This document shows positions 22,788 to 33,559 of a DNA stretch of 64,000 nucleotides, one piece after another (the stretch's first letter is position 1; every line of letters begins with the position of its first letter). Location: assembly GCA_029204225.1 (NCBI GenBank), contig MU832102.1, positions 1 through 64,000 of the forward strand, written 5' to 3'. The notes under the pieces are model-generated. The model was not told the DNA's origin and searched no databases. It saw only the letters and a program-made list of their open reading frames with translations. The position numbers and the translations under genes were made by a program. The DNA comes from Diphasiastrum complanatum. Its lineage: Eukaryota; Streptophyta; Lycopodiopsida; Lycopodiales; Lycopodiaceae.

Positions 22788-23050
22788 TTTACAATACAAA
22801 GGAAATGGTCTCCTTTTATAGTTGAGAGGTAGACCTTATTTCCTACCTCCCTTTACTTTCAAAGTCAAATATTTGGTGGGAAAGGACCCTCCAATCACTA
22901 ACTTGACATTTAGGCCTCTAGACTTATTTACTTGCATAAATAGCCTAAAAGTTTCTTTATTGCTATCCATTTGGTCTAATAACAATGATCACTGGGTTGG
23001 ACTTACACACGCAGGGTGCCAAATCCCTCTCACTTATTAACTACTAATTA
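22788..23050. repeat. Dispersed ~255-bp repeat, copy 2
   Basis: Matches 21300-21556. Minus-strand TATAAAAGGAG at about 22810-22820. If this is an LTR promoter, the neighbouring AG array would be transcribed as (CT)n in the leader. Confidence 0.65.
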
Positions 23051-23058
23051 CAATACCA

Positions 23059-23255
23059 AAATGGATTCTACTTCTAGTTCCTCTCTGATTGACAAACTCG
23101 ATGGAGAGAACTACCATCTCTGGAAGTTCAAGATGAAGGTCATTCTATTAGCCAAGGAACTGTGGGACATAGTTGATGGTACCGAAATCAAGCAGAGGCT
23201 GATGCAACTAGGATCACCAAATGGAGGCAATGAGATGGCAAGGCTTTTGCCTTAA
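23059..23255 (+). pseudogene. Copia gag N-terminal fragment
   Basis: Opens MDSTSSSSLIDKLDGENY, followed by the HLWKFKMKVILLAKELWD block. Close to the gag at 53828-54028 (minus) and to the one at 15955. It breaks off near 23260 without a knuckle. It could be the 5' part of the Copia whose integrase resumes at 25430, but the 2.2 kb between show no link. Confidence 0.75.
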
Positions 23256-23259
23256 TCAC

Positions 23260-25425
23260 TCTTGTCGGAAATCAATGAGAATGTGCAAAAGCTAATGAGC
23301 GAGCTTGGTGTAGGATCGGAAGCGCCACAGTGAGCAGCAGAACATTCAAAATGAATGATTCATAGATGCACAATGAACAATACAATAGTGAGAATAAAAT
23401 TGCACTTTAATTAATATCAACAATGAGTACAATGCTTGAAGTAAAAACTTCAGCTGATCGTTGTGTGTGATAACACTGACGAAAGAAAAAATATCTCGTT
23501 GATTACAATTTTCAATAGTAACTATATATCAAAAGGAGTTTTCTGATGAAGATTCTAAGATTAGATATACTGAAAATGTCTATAACTAACTCGCATTGAA
23601 CATTATTAGCTATATTAATTACAACCGTCTTGTAATTGTAAATACATGTATTAGAGAAATCAGACTGGGTCAGATTCTCCATCGTATTTTGGTGCATCGA
23701 TACGTGGAATTCTGCGTTCTAGTCGTGGAGGAGTTAGATTGGAAGATTCAGCACAATCTCGAGACATAATGCAGAGTATGGAGTAGAGTAACAATACAGA
23801 TGATCAGGGCAGTACTATACTTGGCAAAAAAGACAAAAAAAGATAGTTTTCTTATAGAATGAAAGATTTTGGACAAAAAAATTGACTTTTGTGTTGTAAG
23901 AGAATTTGCGGATAGACTAAGAAATCGTGGAGAGACTGAGGAATCGAACTGCAGTATGCGTGAATTTTGACATGGAGTGCTTTTTGTCAAAATACTGATT
24001 TTTAAAAAAAAATTAAAAAAAATTTGCGGAGGGTGCAGAGAATCCGTGCTCACTGAGGACGATTTCGTAGGATGGCTGACGATTTCTAATACAGACGACA
24101 GAGAGAGGATATGGTGAAAAAGCTGACTTTTTGACAGAACACAGACAAAATCTCTAAGATAGAATTTGCGGAGCTGCTGGAGGACTGATCTTGACTAGAT
24201 CTAGTCTCAGGGAAGCCGATGAATTCTAAGACAAAGATTTGAGTGAAAATTAAGGGATTTGACAGTATATCAAGCTGTTTTCACATAATCTGAGCTGGTT
24301 CAAAATTCGTGGAGGTGATAAAATGAAAAATCAGGGTCTGTTATGGTTGCAGACAGACCGTTGAATTCTGATATACCTATTTGGTTGGAAAAAATGTCAC
24401 TTGAGTCACTTCTTTTCAAAGAAAATGCCCAAGTTGACACTTTTATTGCTTCCCCCCGGCTTGATAGGTTGCTCCGCAGCTCGTGTAGGACCTGGAGAGA
24501 AGACTCGTGATGTGGTTGGAAGGTAAAAAGCAAGAAAGCAAGCACACAAACACGGAGGTGAAAAAACAAAAGAAAAAAAAGCTAGGTAGAAAAAAGTTCA
24601 AAAAGCGGCAACGACGCCAATGTTGGAAGTAAATATGGTTTATGCGTTGGCTAGATCTACTCACGATGTGGTGTAGTATAGAAAGGATCGTCCACCTTTT
24701 AAGTTCCTACCAAAAGCTTCAAACGAAAATAGTTAACGAAAATGAATGCACTAAGGCTTGCCAACTAGTGCCCAAAGCGGAAATGAAACTATCTAAAAAC
24801 AATAAGTAACCAATCTTTGCTAAGGCTTACCCTACTAGCAAGATTACTAAACTAGATCCTAAATTAACACCCACAAGGGAAAGAGAATGGTAGATTGTGG
24901 CTAACTAATAATCAATCAAATAAATACATGCCACAACCGATGAGAAGGAGGCAAGAGGAGGCCCGAGCACCTTCCCAAAGAGAACACAAATGAAATAGAG
25001 AGATAGTCTCAAAAATAGAGAGCTTGATAGCTTAATCTCAAAAGTGTTGTGTACATGGCAAATACCTCTCCTTTTATAGCAAGGAGGGTCTTCCATAAGT
25101 ATTCACTAACTTATAGGATTAATTTAAAGCTAGCCATTCTAGAACTCCTAGCTTAGGACTTAGAACTTTAAAAGTTTCTAACTTGAAACTTAAGATAACT
25201 TGAGACAAATATTTCTAAGCTTAAGTTTCTTAAGTCTAAGTTCTAATCCTAAGTTTAAATTATTTTATTATTTTAAGCTTCTGACATGGACTTACAAAAC
25301 ACATGCCATAGTAGAAGTTTATTGGCAAATACTCATACGTGGTCTTACAAAACACATGTCACAAAGTTTTATTTCTTTATTTATATTTTCTCTATGTTTG
25401 CACAGTCGCTAACAGACTCACCGAC
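23260..25425. other. Unassigned insertion-like segment
   Basis: No supported gene. The phrase 'aatttgcgga' recurs (23904, 24021, 24160) in 23880-24310. A TATAAAAGGAG motif on the minus strand near 25070 makes 24600-25090 look like a minus-oriented LTR, but I see no partner copy. Minus-strand frames of up to 101 aa lack known motifs. Confidence 0.35.
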
Positions 25426-25429
25426 CTAG

Positions 25430-26075
25430 AGGAAGATCAAAGCACTATGCACAGATGGGGGGGGGAATCTATCTACACAGAGTTTTAAAGAATTTTGCAA
25501 GGCCAACAGAATACATCAACAATTCACAACGAGCTACTCACCTCAGTCCAATGGTGTAGCTGAAAAAAAGAATTGGACACTCATCGAAAGTGTCAAGAGC
25601 ATGCTGGCCCATGCCTCTCTTCCAAAGAAATTTTGGACTGAAGATGTTACTACAGCCGCCTACCTACAAAATTAATTCATCACCAAAGCCCTAAATGGCA
25701 AGACACCTTATGAGGTGTGGACAAGATCGAAACCATCACTTAAAAATATTAGAGTGTTTGATTGCATTGTTTATGCTCAGATCCCTGAAGATCTTAGGAA
25801 GAAGTTGGACAATACAAGCAGAAAATCGATTTTCATTGGCTACTCTTCAGATCACAAGGCATATAAGCTCTACAATCTGGACATAGAAAAAGCATTCACG
25901 AGTAGAGATGTCATCATTCTGGAGGACAAATTTTTTGATCACAAGGAAAAAGCTGTAGAAATTTCTGACCCAAGGGTCAAACATCAAAATTTTGACCCAG
26001 GGGTTGAACAGCCAAATTCCGACCCAAGGGTCAAAAATAAGAAAATTAATACAAACTCAAAATCTGAGTCTGAAT
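25430..26075 (+). pseudogene. Copia integrase, C-terminal half
   Basis: The frame begins IKALCTDGGGNLSTQSF, with a core Asp in TDGGG, encoded by a run of nine G at 25457-25465. YSPQSNGVAEKKNW gives the catalytic Glu. A TAA near 25673 breaks the frame in YLQN. Then KTPYEVWTRSKPS and a FIGYSSDHKAYKLYN block, typical of the Copia C-terminal part. It ends with a variable linker holding three related DP-x-V repeats (SDPRV, FDPGV, SDPRV) and a TAG. RT follows about 90 bp later. Confidence 0.85.
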
Positions 26076-26164
26076 AGCAGAGGATCAAAATTCAGCCAAG
26101 AGGATCGAATTGACCCAAAGAGCCTCCATCTAGATTTATGGATGATGTAGTTTGCTACTTTGTG

Positions 26165-27875
26165 TAGGAACCAAATACAATTTCAGAGGTAATGTCTACA
26201 CTTGATGTTGAACATTGGAAGCAACAATGGACACAGAATTCGATTTCCTGATGGAGAATCGATGTGGACAGTCATTGAACTGCCAAAGGATGGAAATCCA
26301 ATTCCATGCAAATGGATATTCAAGGCGAAGTATGATGCTGAAGGCAGACTAAATCGATGCAAAGCCAAGCCGGTCGCCAAAAGCTATTCCCAGATTTTAG
26401 ATTTGGACTATCTCGAGACCTTCAGCCCAATTTTCAAGCATGCTTTGATCTGTCTATTACTCTTCTGTGCAGCTGCAGCAGATCTCAGAGTCCATCAAAT
26501 GGATGTCTAGACTGCATTTCTCAACGAGACCATTGAAGAGAAAAATTTTATGTCACAGGCAGAAGGATATGAACCGAGGAGTAACCAACACTTTGTATGC
26601 AAAATTCACAAGACACTCTATGGGTTGAAATAGTTACCTAAAGTCTGGTTCCAGAAAATAAATGCATTTCTTATTAAGAATGGTTTTATTCCAAACTCAG
26701 TAGATTTGAATGTCTACTTCAAATCTGTATCGAATTTCTTCATCATCATCACTCTCTATGCTGATGATACTCTATTATTCAGTAACAATCTGAATCTGAT
26801 GAAGGATACCAAAAATGGTTTTATTTCAAGCTCAACAGATTCAAATGTTTACTTCAAATCTGTATCATATTTTCTCATCTTCATCACTCTCTATGTTGAT
26901 GATACTCTATTATTCAGTAACAATCTGAATCTGATGAAGGATACCAAATGCATGCTGGCCAAGGAGTACAAAATGACTGATATGAGTTCAACCCACTATT
27001 GTCCCAAAATCAAAATTTTTCGAATTCGACCCAACAGACTGATATTCATCAGCCAGGAAAGATATCCCACAAACGTGCTGACAAAGTATGGATTGGCCAA
27101 CTACAAACCAAGTTACTTTCCACGCAACCCTGGACTAAAGTTGTTAAAGGAACAATCTCCTCAAACCAAGGAAGAGAAGGAGGAAATGAAGAAATATCCA
27201 TTTCATTCCATCATCGGCTCATTGATGTATGCAATGATTTGCGCTCGACCCGACATTGCATATTCAATCAGTTCACTCAACCAATTCCTATCAACTCCAA
27301 GCTTAGCCCATTGGAAAGCACTTACAAAGGTCATGAAGTACATCCAAGCAACCAAACATCTCAGCATCTGTTATGGAGGCAGTCAATCTCCCAATATTTT
27401 AGAAGGATACACAAATGCATATTGGGTAGGGATATTGATACCAAAAGATAAATTTCTGGATTTGTATTTTTATACAATCAAGGCCCGATCTCTTGGAACA
27501 GTCGAAAACAGACCTCAGTAGTATTATCATCAACCGAATCAGAATATATTGTTGCCACGAGTGCTACCAAGGAGACAATTTGGCTGGGACACCCGCTAGT
27601 AGAAATCGACCTTGCACAGTTACATCTATCGACCATTTTCTATGACAACCAAAGCACCATAGCACTCTCTCTAATCCAAGATTTCATTCTTGAAGCAAAC
27701 ATATCGAAATCATGTATCACTACCTAAGAGAGAAAGTGAAAAGCAAGGAGGTATCACTAGTTTATTGCAGGACAGATCTGATGATAGCAGATTATTTCAC
27801 AAAGGCTCTTTTCAAAGACCATCATCTCATATGCAATGAAAAGTTAAATATGAAAATCAAAGCTTTCCAAGATCC
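26165..27875 (+). pseudogene. Copia reverse transcriptase and RNase H, broken
   Basis: The RT start is clear (WTVIELPKDGNPIPCKWIFK), then LETFSPIFKHALICLLL and HQMDV followed by TAG at the place of the usual HQMDVKTAFLN, and another stop after LYGLK. The active-site block is duplicated (26679-26948), giving YADD then YVDD. RNase H follows: the first catalytic Asp block reads YTNAYW instead of YTDADW, then SSTESEYIV and FYDNQS in shifted frames. Ends with DYFTKAL. This element cannot make an active polymerase. Confidence 0.85.
26679..26948 (+). repeat. In-frame 2 x 135-bp duplication of the RT active site
   Basis: Units 26679-26813 and 26814-26948 are each exactly 45 codons, start NGFI and end LNLMKDTK. 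Both contain TLY-x-DDTLLFSNN. The second has diverged (YFLIF for NFFII), so the duplication is not recent. Confidence 0.9.
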
Positions 27876-27878
27876 ACA

Positions 27879-28230
27879 TTAAGGGAGAGTATTGAAATTC
27901 GATGCTCAGTCTCAAATCCATTCATTAATGGGCATCCTAAAAATTGTACAAAATCAAGAAAAGAAAAGGCTCGAATTTCTGAGTAGAAGGTCAAAAAATT
28001 CAATATCAGATTTTTTTCGACCCAAGCCTTCTCCGACCCAATGTAACTATTGTCAAAAACAAAAAAATTTGACCCTGGATCGGATCGGATCGAGCGAAAA
28101 TTATTCTGACATCTTCGACCCTGGATCGGGTCAAATTGGGTATGATTTATCTGACCCTAAAAAATCCAATCCTATACATATTTTTTGACCCAATGTACCT
28201 TTTTTGATCCTTTGTATAAATTTGATATAA
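27879..28230 (+). repeat. Polypurine tract and start of the Copia 3' LTR
   Basis: AAGGGAGAG just after the end of RNase H is the polypurine tract. An LTR-like TG follows at 27893. The sequence to about 28230 repeats 'gaccc' words (28018-28190) and then gives way to Gypsy gag, so the LTR is truncated. Confidence 0.6.
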
Positions 28231-28749
28231 GCATTCCCCATGGTTTTCTATGGAACAACCAAAGAGTGGTATCTTAACCTCGAAACTCCTGATCTTGCCT
28301 CTTAGACCACTCTCAAAGACACCCTCATAAAGCATTTCAAACCATCCAAACTGACTCAGAGTCCATTTATCCAAATTACCCATATCAAGATGCGTCATGA
28401 CGAGTCTGTTTGAAACTACATTGAGTGCTTTAAACATCTCAACGTCAAATGTGTTGACGATTATGATCAACTTAAAGACGTGATGACTGATGCTATCCGT
28501 GAAGAAGATGAAGGTTCCGATGATGACTTTGACCATTGTGAAAAGAAATCTAAAAATCCTGACTGTCTTAATCACCCGAAGTCTGAAAATGTTGCCCAAT
28601 CTTTTGAACTTCTACATCAAATGGAAACCTGGCAAAAAGCTCAACAATCTCATATGGATAAACTCACTGCCGATTTCCAAACCGCCATGAAACAGACTGT
28701 TAAAAAATCTTTTCCAGCACGAGAAAATCCACTAACACCACCACCATGA
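28231..28749 (+). pseudogene. Ty3/Gypsy gag
   Basis: The frame reads through KEWYLNLETPDLAS (stop) TTLKDTLIKHFKPS, typical of the Gypsy gag domain. A second stop lies before NYIECFKHLNVK. The open part from 28480 carries DAIREEDEGSDDDFD and ends near 28749. The zinc knuckle seen in the sister copy near position 300 is missing here. Acidic and Lys/Gln-rich C-terminus. Confidence 0.8.
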
Positions 28750-28753
28750 TGAG

Positions 28754-29116
28754 TTGTCCGAGACGCCATTACACCTCACCAATCCACTCAATGAACGGGG
28801 CAACATCCAAATCCCAGCTACCCATCGCCAATCTCGCAAAGTCCTAGCTGTTCTCGACGATGACTCATGTGTCAATATCATTTCCACATCCCTCATGCTA
28901 GAATGGAATCAGAGAGACAAGCTTACCAAACCCACTTGTCAGCTTAGGATGGTTGATCGAAGTGTGGTTCGACCTACCGGTTTCCTTCCGCAAGTGCCGA
29001 TCAAACTAGGAGGTCTAAAGCTTTCTATGGATCTAGTAGTACTTGATATTCTCAATAATGCCTATTCCTATGAGCTACTACTTGGTCATGGCATGGCTCA
29101 CCAATTCAGTGTTTGA
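28754..29116 (+). pseudogene. Gypsy aspartic protease domain
   Basis: A retropepsin-like fold pattern: AVLDDDSCVNIISTSLM at the active site, then VRPTGFLPQVPIKLGG and YELLLGHGM, which corresponds to the usual LLGRPWM end. The glycine of the Asp-x-Gly-Ser motif is Asp here, so activity is doubtful. It lies between gag and RT, the expected Gypsy order. Confidence 0.8.
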
Positions 29117-29196
29117 GCCATACCAGTCCAGCCATGAAAAAGGTCATTATATTAAATCTACTGATATTATAAACTAGAGTCATAGTCTAGCTACCC

Positions 29197-30920
29197 TTGA
29201 CCGATCATGAACAATTACCTGATCTTGATACACCTATCATTAATATCAATTTTATTGATATTCTTCCACACAATGATAAGTTGTTAAATGTTACATGGCT
29301 ACCTACTGATAAACCAGAAGATTTTTTCGTAGATGATGACAATGTCTTACGAATTCAGAGTTGCTCAGGAGATTCAAACATTTCTGATATTCAAATCCTC
29401 AACTACATGGAGGCCCTTCCACTTAAGGCCTTTCCGCAACAATCATCCAAAGTGGAACCAATCGTCCAAGTTACGATCGAAAAACATGATACTAAGCTAT
29501 ACCGGGTCAAACGACCAAACTATCCTTGGGACCTCTGTGAGGAGGAAACAATTTTTCAAAATCGAAGACGAAATCCTCCATGATGTGCCATCACTTCCTC
29601 ATCCGCACACCTTACAACCTCCGAAGCCACAACCACGTGGCCATACCATGAAGGAAAAGATGAAGAAACCTCTTCAAATTCAACCACCTGGCGACCTTAC
29701 CACTATTAGGGAAGTTCCTGAGATTGCTTCCGTTTCTACACCAACCCCTGAACCTTCCAAATCACCATCCCGGCAGTTGAAAGACAAGACCTCTCTCGAA
29801 TCTCCAGCCCATGATGTGCCTGCATATTTTAAGGACTATACGATCGAGGATGTAACCATCCAATTACCCAAAGCTCAACATGAGCCAAAAAATGGTAATT
29901 CGTCCTACGAAGGCCCTGCCCGAACCATCACTCTTTCCTTGAACGAGCCACACGAAAGTAACGAATATATTGTCCACGTCGGGGCTCATCTCAATCGCGA
30001 GCATCTTTGCGTGGTCCTATAAAGACATGAAAGGCATCTCACCCCAGGTAGCTGTGCATCATATTCCGCTTAAACCGGGTGCAAGGCCAACTGCTAGTCG
30101 TCCCTACAGATGCAATCCGATCTATAAGGCCAAGATCAAAGAAGAACTACAATGTCTCTTAGATGCAGGATTCATCTATGAAATTGAGCATACTGAGTGG
30201 GTCTCCCCAATCGTCATCGTTACTAAGAAAAATGGAAAACTCCGCATCTGTGTTGATTTTAAGAAACTTAATGCCATTATAGAACGTGACCATATTCCAC
30301 TACATCTTAGAAAATCTAGCAGGAGATGAGGCTTACTCCTTCTTAGATGGCTTTAGCGGATACAATATGATCCAAATTGTTGAAGAAGATTAACATAAAA
30401 TCGGTTTTGCCACAAAATGGGGAGCCTTCTGTTGGAAAGTCATGCTTTTTGGTCTCTATAATGCTCCTAGCGCCTTCCAATGTGTTATGCAAGCTGCCTT
30501 TTCTCAGCAAATGGGTGACACCCTAGAAGTTTACTTGGATGATTTAGGTGCACAATCAAAAGAATCACGACATCTGTTTGTGCTTGAGAAAATTTTTATC
30601 CAATGTCAACGATTCAACATCTCCCTAAACCCTGAAAAATGTCAGATCTGGGTAACACATGGTATTGTGTTAGGACATATCATTTCAAAAAATGTCATCG
30701 CAACTAACCCAGACAAGATCCTGATCATTCAAAATCTACCCGAACCCCGTACCATCCGCGAAGTGTATTCCTTCCTTGCCCACGCAAACTACTATCGGTG
30801 CTTTATTCTAGACTTCGCTAATAAAGCACGATTAATCCATAAAGTAGTTGTTGTCCCCAAATGGACTGATGAACAACGCGTCACATTCAATCAACTAAAA
30901 GAAGCCCTTACCAATGCACC
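29197..30920 (+). pseudogene. Gypsy linker and reverse transcriptase, frameshifted
   Basis: A linker of about 270 codons, rich in Pro, Glu and Ser, passes through two frames (29197-29583, then 29333-30022). RT begins near 30005 with FAWSYKDMKGIS, then HHIPLKPGARPTASRPYR, WVSPIVIVTKKNGKLRICVD and a frameshift at about 30300. It continues FLDGFSGYNMIQI, a stop, GLYNAPSAFQ and the catalytic VYLDDLGAQS at 30529-30558. The RNase H start (EALTNAP) is the last homologous block; after about 30920 the similarity ends abruptly. No integrase or 3' LTR follows. Confidence 0.85.
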
Positions 30921-32600
30921 TATGAAGTGTAGGACAAGGTTATTCACCCCTACTCTAGGATTAGAACACTCTAAATTGATATTATTTTTCTTTTATGATT
31001 GAAGGTTTGTTTTTGAGGTTGCCCTTAAATAGACTTGATTATACCCTTGTTTTTCCCTTGGAAGGAAAAAGGGCCTTTGGCCTGACATTAAAACTTGCAA
31101 GTTACAACCTTGGCCATCTCCTCTAGGAGCTAATCATTAGTTTTAGTAGAGCAAAAACATGAGTCTCACAAAGGACATTCAAGAATGCTCACAAATAAGT
31201 GGCTTGTTGGTTGAGGGCTTCCTCACCTTAAAGCCACAAGTAATATAGCCTTGTTTCTTATCACCACATGGACATCACAAGAGGACATTATAAGGTCACA
31301 TATCGAATTAACATTTCTAGATAAATACTAGCGATGAGAGCCTGCAAGTCTGCGGGGGGAAGGCGTTTTGGGCGGGTGGGCAAAGGGGAGGGTTAAAAAT
31401 TTGATAAATGGAGAGTTTTTTTTTCAGGCTGCCTGTGGGGCAGCGCGTCCACTGTCCGAGAAAAAAAACATAAAGGAAAATCTCAAAAAAAAGGGTCCTA
31501 GGCAGCGCTCATGCTGCCCATCACAGCGCGAGCGTTGCTCGCTGTCCGAGAACACTAAAATTTTATTTAAAATAGATTTTTAAAAGTACATAATATAAAT
31601 TAATTCCAGGTGTAGCATAAAGTCCTCGCTTGAAGTTTGACGTCCACTCCTTGAGAGTTTCATGAAATTTGAGGATGGTTCAGATGGCATGAAAATCCCA
31701 TAAGGCTTTACTATTGCATGAAGATTGCAATGATTATGTTTAACTACTGGCTTACGTTAAAAACCCCTTTCGAATTTTGATACATGATTAGCCATTGCAT
31801 CGGGTGAGCTTGGCAACAGTTAGATCATATTCAAATTCTGATAAAACCAAAATGCCAAAAAACTTAAGAGTTCAGATCACATAGATCATATGATTCATTG
31901 GTGTGAAATCATATGATCACATAGATCGTCTGCAAATGCTATTAAAATGTTAACTTATGCATGGTTACGTCCAAATCCTAAAATCTTTTCATTTTAGCTA
32001 ATGAACTATTAGAATTAGAAATGAATTATTTGACAAACCACTAATGAACTTGCCCTAGGCTACCACCACTAGGAATGCTCTAAAGCTTGGAAACTTTTCA
32101 ACATTACAAGTGGACTGGCCAACCTAATGAAAGGGAAATTAGGCAATCTCATATCCAAATTATAAGAAGTACTTCTTTCTAAAATTCAATTTGATTGCTC
32201 TCTCCTAGAAGGGTGCACTTAATTGTTGTTTGGAGCTTGGGTTTAATCTAATGTTTTGGCTCCTACCAAAAGACAAAACAAAACAATCTCCTAGGTCTTT
32301 TCAACTAAACAAAAGTGTGCCAAGGAGAGTATCTTGGAATATGAAAGGCATAGGCTTCCCTTCCAATGAAGAATTATATATAATTTTGATAGCATTCAAT
32401 CTAGATTCTGATTCTCATGTGCTAGTTCATATTTTACCTTCCAAATAAAATGTTGCATAATTTTTCAAGTAATTAAAACATCTTCACCTTTTAAATGAAG
32501 TTGAAGGACATCTATTAAGACTGGCCGTCATGTGGTATTTAATGCAATTCTCTTGCCTGTCTTTCAAAGGCATTGAGAGCCTGCAATTTTCCTTGAAAGG
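30921..32600. other. Unassigned; GC-rich patch with G-quadruplex motif
   Basis: No supported gene. 31354-31392 is G-rich and 31425-31550 is GC-rich with 'ctgtccgagaa' twice (31450, 31541). The rest is AT-rich single-copy-looking sequence. Open frames of about 70 aa show no known motif. Confidence 0.4.
31370..31392 (+). other. G-quadruplex-capable motif
   Basis: Five runs of at least three G separated by 1, 1, 4 and 1 bases, which fits the canonical G3+N1-7 rule. Confidence 0.7.
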
Positions 32601-33190
32601 GCATTGCAATCTTGGCGTTAAGGTTCGGTATTGGGGAGTCGAGCCGGGGGACCTCGGACCAGGCCCACAGCCCACGACTCTAAATTTCCAGTATAGTATT
32701 TATTTGGAAAAAAATAATATCATAAAATAAAAGCACAGCGCACCGGTCATAGAAATCATTATCGAAAATTCGGAAATTAATATACAAGTACGTCACGAGC
32801 AGGCCGTGTGCCGCAAACTTACCCGCCACCAAGCCTCCATGTGGGAAGGACCGGTTTTGCGGGGAAGTCCGCCCGCATCCGGCGGACCTGACACCGAAAC
32901 GGACCTGATCCTTCTAGGGACCAGGGCCTTTTCCACCTCCGTCTCCCAGGCAGACCGAGGGTTGCGGCCCTGTCTCCCGGATCCCCTCCCAAGCCCCATT
33001 CTCGGCGATATTAAAATTTGGGTGATTTAATTTTATTGTTATTATTTTGGAGATTTTCAATAGATGCGTGTAATGAGACGCATATTGTAGTTTCTTGCAA
33101 ATAAAAAAATAGCGAAAAAGTAAAATAAGGCTTTGCTCTTTATGAGGCGACGACCCTTAATGACACGAGGACTTCTCACTCTACTGCTCC
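32601..33190. other. GC-rich flank upstream of the ARF
   Basis: 32640-32690 and 32800-33000 are clearly richer in G and C than neighbours. One TGTCTC auxin-response-like hexamer occurs at 32971. No convincing reading frame. It may belong to the distal ARF promoter or be an old insertion. Confidence 0.35.
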
Positions 33191-33199
33191 GATGTCAGC

Positions 33200-33533
33200 C
33201 ACGTGCTGAAAAAACACATCTAAGAAGCCACGTGGCGATCTTAAGACGGCTCGCCATATCCAACAGTGGAGCGATGAAACTGCCATTTTTATTTTGCAAG
33301 CATAACACGGCTCAAAAAGTAAAATTGGATGACACATGACACCTTGTGATAATAGTTTTTTTAGGCTAGAAGATTACATGTGTGCCACGTGTACAGATGA
33401 TAGCACGTGGCAAGATCTGAATGATGACTGTGTCAGGAGAAGTTTCTCGTTACATTTAGTTGCACTGGGAATCTATCTCGCCCGAGCCTCGGATGTGCGC
33501 CACGTTTCGGTGCACACTGGCTATTGACACGTG
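33200..33533 (+). promoter_or_regulatory. Cluster of five G-box (CACGTG) motifs upstream of the ARF
   Basis: CACGTG at 33200, 33229, 33386, 33404 and 33528. Three are followed by GC as CACGTGGC, the ABRE/G-box type bound by bZIP and bHLH factors. The last two lie in related sequence (CACGTGGCAAGATCTGAA and CACGTGGCAATATCTGAA), so part of the cluster arose by duplication. The position, about 2 kb before the first coding exon seen, fits a promoter if the transcript starts near 33550. I see no convincing TATA box. Confidence 0.55.
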
Positions 33534-33559
33534 GCAATATCTGAACGAGTACGAGAATG

